Source: Terriglobales bacterium
GTDB taxonomy: Bacteria; Acidobacteriota; Terriglobia; Terriglobales; Acidobacteriaceae
Direction of reading: 5' to 3'
Assembly (NCBI GenBank): GCA_025936825.1
Contig: JAICSO010000016.1
Coordinates: forward strand, 1-64,000
Length of the DNA stretch: 64,000 nucleotides
Under the pieces are notes generated by a model. The model saw only the letters and a program-made list of their open reading frames with translations, had not been told where the DNA came from and did not search any database. The position numbers and the translations under genes were made by a program. Below are positions 17,346-26,251 of the stretch, piece after piece. Within the stretch, counting starts at the first letter, position 1; every line of letters begins with the position of its first letter.

Positions 17346-17768
17346 TCACTTCGCCTGCAAGGACTCTATGTAGCGGGTCAAATTGGCGATCCGTTGATGA
17401 AACTCTGCTTCGTGTCCCTGGCTCATGTGCCACAGAACCGGACCCCACACTGGCATATCGCGGTTGCCGTGCGCAGTCACAGTTGCCTGCCCACGCAAAA
17501 TGCTGGTCACGCGGTCTGCGGGAAATTTCCCGCCATTCCTCTTGCTCAAAGCCGTAAGGTCGGCGGGAGCACTCTTCAAGGCTCCGGCCGCTGGCCCATC
17601 CCCTTTGCCGGATGTCCCGTGGCACGAAGCACAATACGCCTCAAACATCTGCTTTCCTGATGCAGCCGAAGTCTGCGGCGCCGGCACGTGTTTGACCGCA
17701 GGCTTTTGATCTTCCGCGTAAACAAAAACAGCCGCGCAGAGTAAAACCATGACGATGCGAACCAACAT
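17346..17768 (-). CDS. Secreted monohaem cytochrome c
   Basis: 140 residues: a signal peptide (MLVRIVMVLLCAAVFVYAED) then a class I cytochrome c domain with CASCHGTSGKGDGPAA (haem motif CxxCH) and distal Met in DMPVWGPV. It is periplasmic electron carrier-like. It lies 28 nt downstream of the TonB-dependent receptor gene stop in the same direction, so it is likely co-transcribed. Such small cytochromes beside Oar-like receptors recur in this phylum; partner unknown. Confidence 0.92.
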   Translation of the reverse strand: MLVRIVMVLLCAAVFVYAEDQKPAVKHVPAPQTSAASGKQMFEAYCASCHGTSGKGDGPAAGALKSAPADLTALSKRNGGKFPADRVTSILRGQATVTAHGNRDMPVWGPVLWHMSQGHEAEFHQRIANLTRYIESLQAK

Positions 17769-17796
17769 AGCTTCTCCCTTTAAGCCTCATTCATCC

Positions 17797-20700
17797 CTAG
17801 AACGTGAATTTGGCTGACACCTGCAACTGGCGCGGGTTGAACATGGTCCTAGGCGTTCCGAAAAGCGGGTTTGGGAACGGAGCGCCGCCGTTCGTGGCCG
17901 GATTACAACTCACCTGTCCTCGCTGGATCGCCAACGAAGCTGCATCGTTGTAGCGCACCGGCGTGGCGCCGCAGAAATCGATTGTCCCACCGCCGTAAAC
18001 CGACGTCACTTCGTTGATGTTCTGACGGTTGAAGACATTGAAGGCATCGACAGCGAGATCGAGCCGCTTGCGCTCGGTAAACCGGATACCCCGTGCCAAA
18101 CGGAGGTCGAACGCATATAAATGATCTCCGCGATAAGAGTTGCGCGGAGACAATCCCACGCGGTCGGTCACGGGATTGGTGTCACCATTCACATCATTGC
18201 CAACAAAAATCGTGAATGGCCGCGGCGATTGCAAATTTACTATGCTGCTGAACTCGAAATCACGCACGAGCACATTGCTATGCGCTGGCGTCGTAATGGT
18301 GAAGTTTCCAACAAAGCGGTGTCTCACGTCCTGCACTGAGTCGGCTCGTTCCAGCGCGCGATTGTAGAAATCTTGCGGCGTGCTGACGAAAGTGGTAAAC
18401 GTCCCATCGTCGCGGGTGTGCGACCACGTGTAGTTGGCATTGAAGCGGAAGTATTTGCCAAGTTTGTCACTCACGGAAAGCGTGGCTCCGTCGTACTCCG
18501 CGTTGCCAGAGCCGTCAAGGAAATACATTAGTCCGGCATTCGTGTACAGCACGCCGCTTGACGCATCCTTGCCGTCGGGTAGCTTGTTGTTCGGGAACGG
18601 ACCATCAGGCGTGATCGGAGGGCCTGGAATCACACTGGCCGGTGGACAAAATGTGGCCGAGTTGCTGAATCCGCCTGGCGGACAGACATTCAGGTTCTCG
18701 GGGCGAATTTGCTTGTGCGCACGCAGGAACAAGTACCCCGCGCTTACCACCCAGCCTTTGCCGAGTTCCTGATCAATCTGCAAGCTGGCCTGCTCAGAAT
18801 ATGCCATGCGCATGCTGTGATCGATACCGCCGCCGCTCAGGGTCCCGAACGAGCCTTGCGGTCCGGTGCCATAGTTCGGCGGCGTCTGTCCGGTGGTGAT
18901 GAGCGCAGCTGCCGCGCAGGCCGGCGTTGGAACCTGAGTGTTTGAGGATGGTACGCAGCCGGGATTGGTTGGACTGTACGAGGTCGGTCCCGGGTACGGC
19001 AAGCCAAGCGCGTCAAAGCTCAACTGGTTCAGGCCCCAAGGAGCCGTGTCATTCCCCTTTCGCACCCAAGGTTGCGGCGCGTTGGGGATAACGACTTCGC
19101 GCTGCGGATAAGTGACAAAAAAGAAGGTCATGTTGTAGTGGTCATCGAAAATTCCATACCCGCTGCGAATGACGGTTCGCCTTGTAGGCGAGTACGCGAA
19201 TCCGACGCGAGGTTGAAATCCGCGGTAGTCAGGATTCACAATTTGCGAAAGCCCAGTCTCGTAATCCCAGCGCAGCCCGTAGTTGATGGTGAATTTTGGC
19301 GTGACCTTCCACTGGTCCTGCGCAAAGAAACCGGTGTAGCCATGCTGGAGATTGACGTAGAAGTCCTGTGGATTCACGTACGCATTCGCCCAATTCGTCG
19401 GGATGGCCGGCGGCAGACTACCGGGAGTTATCGGTCCGTTCCCCAACGGCGTGCCCCAGAACACAATCGGAACTCCATTCAAGAAATCATTCGGATTTGG
19501 CCCCGTGTTGCTGCCAGAGAAGAATGGTGGAGCAGCTGTCGGGCATGGTCCATCAGCAGGATTCTCCGGAACCACGGCCGTCTGGTTTACGAACCTCGCG
19601 AAATCCACCAGGCAATTAAACCCGGGCGCGATGATGCGCATGGGCGTGAATCCCGGCCAGATCACAAAGTTCCAGATGTGATTGAAATCGCCGCCAAATT
19701 TCCAATAATGGTTGCCCTTGATCCAGGCGACACTGTCCGAAAGCTGCACGCGGCTTTCGTTCATCGCGTCAAACGTGCCGAAGTTGTGACCGAATGAAAG
19801 CGTGTTTGGCAGATCAATGCCCGGCTCTCCGGTGGTTGCGGGAAAGTTGTAATGACGACGCGCATACTGCACCAGCGCAGTGTTCACCACATTCGGCTTG
19901 AGCAGAGAATTCAGCGTTCCGACCAGGGATTGGTCTCGGATGAATGTGTTATGACCGCCGCTCGGCGTGCCGATGCCGCCGCCATCCAGCGTGTCGCCGA
20001 CCAGGACGTTCAAGTCGCGCCCGTCCTGAACTGAGTAGTGGATCGAGAGCCGATTGTTGGTCGTGAGTTGGTGGTCCAGCCGAGCAAAACCGGTGTCGTT
20101 GTCGAGGGTTTTCAGGATGTTGAGGTTTTCCGGCGAGAGCCCCAGCGCGGCTTTGGCAGCATTCACTAATGGGACATTATCCGGGATGCTCAGTTTCGCA
20201 TTCCCAATTAGCGTGAATGGATAGGTCGGCGACTGCGCCAGCCGCTGCCCCTCATAGTTGAGGAAGAAGAATGTTTTGTCCTTCTTGATCGGGCCGCCGA
20301 GTGTTCCTCCAAATTGCCCGCGGCGGTAGGCATCGAATGGCGCCACCGTCAGCAACGACTTGGAGTTCGCGGCCTTGTTGCTGAGATAGCCATAAACCGA
20401 TCCGTGTGTATCGTTGGTCCCGGACTTCGTAACCACGTTGACGATCCCGCCCAGCGCGCGTCCGTACTCAGCGCCGAAACTGTTGTTGACGACACGGAAT
20501 TCCGCCACTGCCTCCTGCGATGGAGTCGCGCGTTGCGAGCCTGTGCCCTCGTTAATGTAGTCAGCCCCATCCACGGTGACGGCGTTGCTCAAATCACGCA
20601 TTCCGCCAAAAGAAATTCGCGTGGTATCTGGCTCGGTGAAAGTGGATTGCAAACTCGTCCGCCCAGTGGCGACGCCTGGAGTCAGCAACGCAAAGTCCAC

Positions 20701-21165
20701 AAATCGTCTGCCGTTCGTGGGCAGTTGCTGGATTTGCGTGGTGTCGATGACTTGGCTGATTTCAGTACGCGTGGGCTCAACCGGCGGTGCCTCCGTCGTA
20801 ACGTTCACGACTTCAGTTGTCGATGCGACTTTCAACGACACGTCCACGGTTGCCGTCTGCCCGACGCTCAAGACGATCCCAGTCTGTATGTACTTCGCGA
20901 AACCCGGATTCTGTACGGTTAGTTCGTAGGCGCCAGGGGTGAGGTTTGGGACAATGTACACCCCCGACGAGTTGGTCGCGCCTTTGTACGTCTGGTTGTT
21001 ATCCAGATTGCGAAGGCTGATCGACGCCCCCATCACGGCCCGTCCCCCGGAGTCGAGAATCGTTCCGTTCAATTGCGCAAAGCTCACCGTCGCTTGAGCG
21101 AAAGCGGTGGGAATCGACCACAGCGCGACCAGGACAAACAATCCAACCAGCGCAACTCGGCGCAT
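17797..21165 (-). CDS. Oar-like TonB-dependent receptor
   Basis: About 1,122 residues from the ATG at 21165 (GGAGG 9 nt upstream); the open frame reaches 21339. It has a signal peptide (MRRVALVGLFVLVALWSIPT, then AFAQ), a carboxypeptidase-regulatory-like domain (~30-115, LNGTILDSGGRAVMGASISL), a plug (GRRFVDFALLTPGV, GGIVNVVTKSGTN) and a long barrel ending in MFNPRQLQVSAKFTF, with aromatic last residue. It should import a large substrate across the outer membrane. Sitting between pobA/cytochrome c and the LysR-decarboxylase genes, it is likely to take up aromatic or lignin-derived compounds (inference). Confidence 0.93.
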   Translation of the reverse strand: MRRVALVGLFVLVALWSIPTAFAQATVSFAQLNGTILDSGGRAVMGASISLRNLDNNQTYKGATNSSGVYIVPNLTPGAYELTVQNPGFAKYIQTGIVLSVGQTATVDVSLKVASTTEVVNVTTEAPPVEPTRTEISQVIDTTQIQQLPTNGRRFVDFALLTPGVATGRTSLQSTFTEPDTTRISFGGMRDLSNAVTVDGADYINEGTGSQRATPSQEAVAEFRVVNNSFGAEYGRALGGIVNVVTKSGTNDTHGSVYGYLSNKAANSKSLLTVAPFDAYRRGQFGGTLGGPIKKDKTFFFLNYEGQRLAQSPTYPFTLIGNAKLSIPDNVPLVNAAKAALGLSPENLNILKTLDNDTGFARLDHQLTTNNRLSIHYSVQDGRDLNVLVGDTLDGGGIGTPSGGHNTFIRDQSLVGTLNSLLKPNVVNTALVQYARRHYNFPATTGEPGIDLPNTLSFGHNFGTFDAMNESRVQLSDSVAWIKGNHYWKFGGDFNHIWNFVIWPGFTPMRIIAPGFNCLVDFARFVNQTAVVPENPADGPCPTAAPPFFSGSNTGPNPNDFLNGVPIVFWGTPLGNGPITPGSLPPAIPTNWANAYVNPQDFYVNLQHGYTGFFAQDQWKVTPKFTINYGLRWDYETGLSQIVNPDYRGFQPRVGFAYSPTRRTVIRSGYGIFDDHYNMTFFFVTYPQREVVIPNAPQPWVRKGNDTAPWGLNQLSFDALGLPYPGPTSYSPTNPGCVPSSNTQVPTPACAAAALITTGQTPPNYGTGPQGSFGTLSGGGIDHSMRMAYSEQASLQIDQELGKGWVVSAGYLFLRAHKQIRPENLNVCPPGGFSNSATFCPPASVIPGPPITPDGPFPNNKLPDGKDASSGVLYTNAGLMYFLDGSGNAEYDGATLSVSDKLGKYFRFNANYTWSHTRDDGTFTTFVSTPQDFYNRALERADSVQDVRHRFVGNFTITTPAHSNVLVRDFEFSSIVNLQSPRPFTIFVGNDVNGDTNPVTDRVGLSPRNSYRGDHLYAFDLRLARGIRFTERKRLDLAVDAFNVFNRQNINEVTSVYGGGTIDFCGATPVRYNDAASLAIQRGQVSCNPATNGGAPFPNPLFGTPRTMFNPRQLQVSAKFTF

Positions 21166-21352
21166 AGTGTTGTTCCTCCAAAGAGATTCAGGTTCTGGCT
21201 GACCTAGGGTTTTTCGCGTTGTTCGACAGATCACTTCCGGAATTGCGGATCCCACGTTTTCCGATCCCGGAAATTGCCGGCGATGCGATACAGCAACTCG
21301 GCAGAGCATGGTGCCAAAGCAACAAACTGTCCAATACATCTTTAGTTGTCGT

Positions 21353-21373
21353 CTGATACGTTTCAGGTATCAG
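21353..21373. promoter_or_regulatory. Perfect 7-7-7 palindrome, candidate LysR operator
   Basis: CTGATAC, 7-nt spacer, GTATCAG: a perfect inverted repeat that contains the T-N(x)-A style dyad typical of LysR-type binding sites. It lies 76 nt upstream of the LysR start and ~190 nt upstream of the divergent TonB receptor start, exactly where an autoregulated divergent operator is expected. Both genes may be controlled from it. Confidence 0.6.
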
Positions 21374-21448
21374 TATGCGGATTCGACTGGAGGGCACTTG
21401 TAGGAAACCCATCGTCGAGATCGCCTGACGGATGTAAAATGCCTCACC

Positions 21449-22447
21449 GTGGAATTGCGTCACATCCGGTATTTCATCGCGGTGGCGGAATACTTGAACT
21501 TCCGCAAGGCGGCGCAACGCCTGCACATCGCCCAGCCGCCGCTCAGTCGCCAGATACGTCAGCTTGAGGAAACTCTCGGGGTCGATCTTTTTGCGCGCGA
21601 CAAGCGTCACGTGGAGCTCACCAAGGCAGGCCTTGCATTTCTGGAAGAGGGCCGAAAGCTACTCGTGCAGGCCGGTCACGCGGTCGAGGCTGCACGCCGG
21701 GCCCAGCGCGGTGAAACCGGGATGGTTAAAGTCGGCATCGCCTCCGGTCTCGGTGGCATTGTCAGCCAGGTGGTGTTCGAGTTCCGCAAACGCTGGCCCG
21801 GAATTGAGGTCGAGTGTCGCGACATCTTCTCCAATTTTCAGAATGATGCCTTGCGGAAACACGAAATCGATGTCGGGTTCCTGCGTCCGCCGCTGGACCA
21901 CGTCTCGCTCGACTGCGAATTGCTCTACGAAGAAGAATTCGTCGTCATTGTCCCGAAACAGCATCGACTGGCGAAGCGGCGATCCCTCCGCATGCACGAC
22001 ATCGCCGATGAACCGCTGATCATCTTTGATCGGAATTTTTCCAGCGGCCTGTATGACAAGATCCTGGGCCTTTACAGCCGCCACGGACTGACTCCGCGAC
22101 TGATTCCAACGCACGTCGAAGCCCACGAGGAAGCTGGCGCCATCATGGTCGCTTCGGGCAAAGCAATCTTCATGGGGGCGGGGGCGATCGTGAACCGCAC
22201 CGTCGCGGGCATCCAGTTAGCCTCGGTCCGCCTGAACGAACCCGAGGCTAAGATCGAAGTCTACGCGGCTTGCCGTAAAGACGACGCTTCTCCCGCCGTG
22301 CACGGCTTCCTTGATTGCGTGCGGACAATAGTTCCTCCGCAGAAACAGAAGCCCGTTTCCATCGGAGCTCCGGTCAAAACGGCGCTCTTCCCGCTCGACT
22401 CGTGCGAGCAGTGTGCGCAAGCCCGCGCCGTGCGCTCCGGCAGATGA
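21449..22447 (+). CDS. LysR-family transcriptional regulator
   Basis: 332 residues, start GTG. The N-terminal winged HTH (~1-62, MELRHIRYFIAVAEYLNF then RKAAQRLHIAQPPLSRQIRQ) is highly typical of LysR aromatic-catabolism regulators (CbnR/BenM group), and the effector domain (~90-300) shows the periplasmic-binding-like fold pattern. It is divergent from the TonB receptor and followed convergently by the cupin dioxygenase gene. It probably activates the surrounding aromatic genes in response to an aromatic acid (inference). Confidence 0.95.
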   Translation: MELRHIRYFIAVAEYLNFRKAAQRLHIAQPPLSRQIRQLEETLGVDLFARDKRHVELTKAGLAFLEEGRKLLVQAGHAVEAARRAQRGETGMVKVGIASGLGGIVSQVVFEFRKRWPGIEVECRDIFSNFQNDALRKHEIDVGFLRPPLDHVSLDCELLYEEEFVVIVPKQHRLAKRRSLRMHDIADEPLIIFDRNFSSGLYDKILGLYSRHGLTPRLIPTHVEAHEEAGAIMVASGKAIFMGAGAIVNRTVAGIQLASVRLNEPEAKIEVYAACRKDDASPAVHGFLDCVRTIVPPQKQKPVSIGAPVKTALFPLDSCEQCAQARAVRSGR

Positions 22448-22462
22448 TGAAATCGCGTGCTG

Positions 22463-22957
22463 CTAGACGAACACTTTCTGGTTCACCTTGATGCCATTCT
22501 CCCGGCAATAACTAAGGTAATGGTCAATCATCCAGAAAACGTCAAGCGTCTCCAGCAGATTGTCTTTGTCGTCGAAAAATTCCAGCGAGCCGTTCAGCCA
22601 GAACATGGTCTTCATGCCTTCATCGGAAACCAGCGTGTGAATGGCGCCCGGGCTCTCTTGCACATAACTTCCCGGCCGCGCGATCCAATCGTATTCGAGA
22701 TAGCGCCAACTGCCCTCGAGCGTGTACCCAAAGACGCGTCCGCGATGGCGATGCCGCCCCAGCGATCCGCCCTTTTTGACCCATAGCACGTTCGCATACA
22801 TGTTGCTGCGAACGTCAAAGGCGAGATGTCGTATAAACGTGGTGTTCCCTTTAAACGGCACCCACGGTGATTCCTCCTCCGAACCGCCGATGTGGACATC
22901 GGGAAAAGAGTAATCGCGCACGACCGCATCAAGACTATTCAGTGTACTGACTGACAT
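22463..22957 (-). CDS. Cupin dioxygenase, 2,4'-dihydroxyacetophenone dioxygenase-like
   Basis: 164 residues from the Met at 22957 (GGAGGAACCC just upstream); the frame is open to 23032. It is a single cupin: His69 and His71 in LGRHRHRG, nearby Glu88 in WRYLEYDW, and His107 in GAIHTLV are plausible Fe(II) ligands. The ESPWVPFKGNTTFIRHLAFD to DWIARPGSYVQESPG pattern is that of DAD-type enzymes, which cleave 2,4'-dihydroxyacetophenone to 4-hydroxybenzoate and formate. That product is the PobA substrate, so the neighbourhood supports the call. Divergent from the decarboxylase gene. Confidence 0.8.
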   Translation of the reverse strand: MSVSTLNSLDAVVRDYSFPDVHIGGSEEESPWVPFKGNTTFIRHLAFDVRSNMYANVLWVKKGGSLGRHRHRGRVFGYTLEGSWRYLEYDWIARPGSYVQESPGAIHTLVSDEGMKTMFWLNGSLEFFDDKDNLLETLDVFWMIDHYLSYCRENGIKVNQKVFV

Positions 22958-23109
22958 TGGGTTCCTCCGCTGCGGACGGTTTCGGCCGCCGGTTACGCCC
23001 GGCATGAGGCACGAACAATACCACTGAGCCACGCCCTAATTCAACTGTTCTTTCCTGACGGATAGTGCCGGGTGATATAAACATTCCGCATCTCTGTGGG
23101 GCACACTGA

Positions 23110-24726
23110 ATGACTACCGTGTGGGAAGCTACGTATCAATTGCTGCGAGATCTGGGCATGACGAACATTCTTGGCAATCCCGGATCTACCGAGCTTCCCT
23201 TTCTCCGCGACATGCCTCCAGACTTCAAATATTTTCTGGCTCTTCACGAACGCTCTGCCGCGGGAATTGCGCTCGGATATGCGATGGCCCGCGGGAAGGC
23301 GGCGTTCGTGAATCTGCATTCCGTCGCCAGCGTGGGCAATGGCCTGTCCGCGATCGTCGACGCTTACTACAATCATGTCCCGTTGGTAATCACCAGCGGG
23401 CAGCAGGATCGTCGACATCTCCAGGCTGAACCGTTCCTGGTCAGCCGCGCAGTCGAGGTCGTAAAACCTTACGTGAAGTGGGCTTGTGAGCCATTGCGCG
23501 CGGAAGATGTTCCGGCCACGATCGCTCGCGGATATCACATCGCGATGCAGCCGCCAATGGGCCCGGTCTTTATCTCCATTCCCATGGATGATTGGACACA
23601 CGAGTGTGAGCGGGTGGCGGTGCGCGACGTAACGCAACGAATATTTGCGGATCGTTCAAGCCTCGATGAAGTCTGCGGCGCGCTCGACCGCAGCAACAAC
23701 CCCGCGATCGTCGTTGGAACTCAAATCGAGGAAGACCACGCGTTTGAGCAAGTGCTCGCGCTCGCCGAACATCTCGACATCGACGTCTATCAGGAGTCAA
23801 TCGCATCCCGGTGGACGTTTCCGCGCCGCCACAAATTATTTCGCGGAGCGCTGCTGCCCGCGCAGCGTCCATTAGCAGAGCAATTGGCTCCGCATGACAC
23901 AGTCCTCGTGCTGGGTGCGCCGGTGTTTCTCTACTACTCGTACGTTCCTGGCGACCCAATCCGCCCCGGCACAAACCTCTTTCAGATCACGAATTCGCCT
24001 CGTGATGCCGCTTCCGCCCTCGCCGGAAAGAGCATCGTCGGTGATCTCGCAGATGCTGCGGATTATGTCCGTGCCCACACAAACAAGCGCAATGCCAAAG
24101 CTCTTCGTTTGCCGCCATCGCTTCCGCAGCCCACATCCGAGACTCCTATCACTCCCGCGTTTCTCTTCAGCGTTCTGAACCGCCTGATCCCTGCGGACGC
24201 AATCATCGCGGAGGAGTGTCCGTCCTCCAAGGGCGACCTCGACCGCTACCTTCTCCTCGATCAGCCGCAATCGTTCTATTCGGTTCGCAGCGGTATTCTG
24301 GGATTTGGCATTCCCGCAGCCATTGGCTTGCAACTTGCGCAGCCCAAGCGCCGCGTAGTCTGCCCCGTCGGCGATGGCTCGATTCAATACTCGATTCAGG
24401 CGCTATGGACTGCGGCGCAGTACCAGATTCCGGTGATTTTTCTCGTACTCTGCAATTCGGATTATTCCGCTCTCAAGTCCTTCTGCGATTTCACCCAGGT
24501 CGGACGCAACGTCCCGGGCATGGATCTCCCTGGAATTAACATCGCGGAAATTGCCGCTGGATATGGAATGAAATCAGAAGTAGTAACTGATCCCGACGAT
24601 CTGGAACCCGCGCTGAAAGCGGCACTCGTCGCAGCGGAGCCGCGGCTAATCAGCGTTCAGATTCAAAGTGACACGTCCAAATGCATGGGCATGGACCAGT
24701 CGGTGCACCCGCCAAACTACCGGTAG
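23110..24726 (+). CDS. Benzoylformate decarboxylase-like ThDP enzyme
   Basis: 538 residues, normal for MdlC (~528). It has the three ThDP domains: PYR (NPGSTELPFL with Ser26, LALHE with Glu47, NLHS with His70, numbered as in the Pseudomonas enzyme from memory) and PP (GDGSIQYSIQALWTAAQYQI with the conserved Asn later). The Pseudomonas GAPVFRYHQY segment with catalytic His281 reads GAPVFLYYSY here, so Tyr replaces His. Expected reaction: (4-hydroxy)benzoylformate to aldehyde plus CO2, but the changed residue leaves the exact substrate open. It is divergent from the DAD-like gene and convergent with the MFS gene. Confidence 0.88.
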   Translation: MTTVWEATYQLLRDLGMTNILGNPGSTELPFLRDMPPDFKYFLALHERSAAGIALGYAMARGKAAFVNLHSVASVGNGLSAIVDAYYNHVPLVITSGQQDRRHLQAEPFLVSRAVEVVKPYVKWACEPLRAEDVPATIARGYHIAMQPPMGPVFISIPMDDWTHECERVAVRDVTQRIFADRSSLDEVCGALDRSNNPAIVVGTQIEEDHAFEQVLALAEHLDIDVYQESIASRWTFPRRHKLFRGALLPAQRPLAEQLAPHDTVLVLGAPVFLYYSYVPGDPIRPGTNLFQITNSPRDAASALAGKSIVGDLADAADYVRAHTNKRNAKALRLPPSLPQPTSETPITPAFLFSVLNRLIPADAIIAEECPSSKGDLDRYLLLDQPQSFYSVRSGILGFGIPAAIGLQLAQPKRRVVCPVGDGSIQYSIQALWTAAQYQIPVIFLVLCNSDYSALKSFCDFTQVGRNVPGMDLPGINIAEIAAGYGMKSEVVTDPDDLEPALKAALVAAEPRLISVQIQSDTSKCMGMDQSVHPPNYR

Positions 24727-24746
24727 GAATTCGGTACGCTCACTCT

Positions 24747-26108
24747 TCAAACATTCGCCGCCACTCTGGACGCTGTCCCGATGTCCTTGATCGCCGGATA
24801 ATGGCTGCGCACCCACGCCAGCCCTCCAGCGGCGACTACCATCGCCACCGCAAGCGACTCCCAGTACGCGGCCGGTCCAACCTGAATGATGTGAGAGCCA
24901 AACAAAGACGCCAACAATCCCCCGGTGCGTCCCATCGCGGACGAATACGCCACTCCCGTCGCGCGAATGCTCGTGGGATACACGTGCGCGGCGAGCGCGT
25001 ACATCGAGGTCTGCACCGCGTTTGCCAGCAGGCCATTGATGCCAAGACACAGAATGAGCAGCCAATGTTCACCGTGGACTTGAATCGGCACCAATAGGAG
25101 CGCCAGCGCACTCACCGCACAGGCCAATGAACCGGAAAGCATAGGGCCTCGGGAGCCAAGAATCGGCACCAACACCGCCCAGATCAAAATCCCGATGACG
25201 CCGCCAAAGTTATAGGCCGCAAGCCCAGTGCTGGCCGTCGCAATACTTAAGCCTCGTGTCGTCAGCATCGTGGGCAGCCAACCGAACACGAGATAAATAG
25301 AACCCAGGCAGAAGAAGAACGCGATCCCCAAGCCAACAGTTTCGCGCGCAAGCGCGGGAGCGAACAAGGAGCGGAGTGATCGCTTTTTAGTGTCTGTGCG
25401 CTCGGCCGGCTCCGCAAAGGATGATCCCAGCGGAATAGCTTGTCCCATTCGATTCAACAAACGAATGAGTTGGTCCCACTTCTCGGCGTGCCGAACCAGA
25501 AACATCGGCGACTCCGGCAGCGCCACTAACATGACCGCCGCAAAAACGATCGGCAAACTTCCACCCGCGGCGTAAAGACCTCTCCATCCAAATCGCGGCA
25601 ACACCCATGCCGCCAGCATTCCGCCCAGCATGCCTCCAAGAGGTAAGCAAAGGATCGTTAGCTTCACTGCGCTCGCGCGGCGTCGCAGCGGAGCAAACTC
25701 CGCGACCAACGCGCTGACATTTGGCAGCGCACCTCCCGTACCGATTCCAGTCAGTACTCGCAGAGCCGTCAGCCCAAAGAATCCGTGGACGAATGCCGTG
25801 CCGATCGTCGCCACGCCAAATATCGTGACACAAAAAATCAGAGAGATCCGGCGGCCGAAACGATCGCCGCAGTAACCCAGCAGCGGGCCTCCAATAGCCA
25901 TTCCAGCCAGCCCCACCGCCAGCACCGCGCCAAAGTCGCCCCGTGGCACATGCCAATCGTGCATTAGCGACGGAATCGCGAAGCCCAGAATCTGAATATC
26001 GAAACCGTCAAAGATGAGCGCAATCGCGGCGAGCAGCGTGACCCACTTCTGGTAAGTCGACCAGGGACTTTCGTCTAGTCGTGCCGCGACATTGAGGGCT
26101 TCGTTCAT
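24747..26108 (-). CDS. MFS transporter, aromatic acid/H+ symporter type
   Basis: 453 residues with 12 hydrophobic segments. The MFS signature GDRFGRRISLIFCVTIFG follows TM2, and DGFDIQILGFAIPSLMHDWH in TM1 carries the Asp of the AAHS (PcaK/BenK) subfamily, in which the GFD motif is typical. Function: proton-coupled uptake of benzoate-, hydroxybenzoate- or protocatechuate-type acids across the inner membrane. Its place beside the decarboxylase gene agrees. Just upstream of its start lies a long inverted repeat (26111-26182). Confidence 0.9.
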   Translation of the reverse strand: MNEALNVAARLDESPWSTYQKWVTLLAAIALIFDGFDIQILGFAIPSLMHDWHVPRGDFGAVLAVGLAGMAIGGPLLGYCGDRFGRRISLIFCVTIFGVATIGTAFVHGFFGLTALRVLTGIGTGGALPNVSALVAEFAPLRRRASAVKLTILCLPLGGMLGGMLAAWVLPRFGWRGLYAAGGSLPIVFAAVMLVALPESPMFLVRHAEKWDQLIRLLNRMGQAIPLGSSFAEPAERTDTKKRSLRSLFAPALARETVGLGIAFFFCLGSIYLVFGWLPTMLTTRGLSIATASTGLAAYNFGGVIGILIWAVLVPILGSRGPMLSGSLACAVSALALLLVPIQVHGEHWLLILCLGINGLLANAVQTSMYALAAHVYPTSIRATGVAYSSAMGRTGGLLASLFGSHIIQVGPAAYWESLAVAMVVAAGGLAWVRSHYPAIKDIGTASRVAANV

Positions 26109-26110
26109 TC

Positions 26111-26182
26111 CTTGATTTGGATCACGCGATACTGCGGATGTTCAGCGGGCTGAAATCCTAGCACATGTGATCGCAAATCAAG
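26111..26182. promoter_or_regulatory. Inverted repeat upstream of the MFS gene
   Basis: CTTGATTTGGATCAC (26111-26125) is mirrored by GTGATCGCAAATCAAG (26167-26182), with ~40 nt between. One base is inserted in the right arm. Its nearest edge lies 3 nt before the MFS start codon, so it could be an operator dyad pair or a leader RNA stem-loop. Confidence 0.45.
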
Positions 26183-26251
26183 AATTGTGACGTGCAGCGG
26201 GTGCGGCTCGAGAATGTGCTCTTTCGCCAACCGCTTCCGCGCACGACAAAA

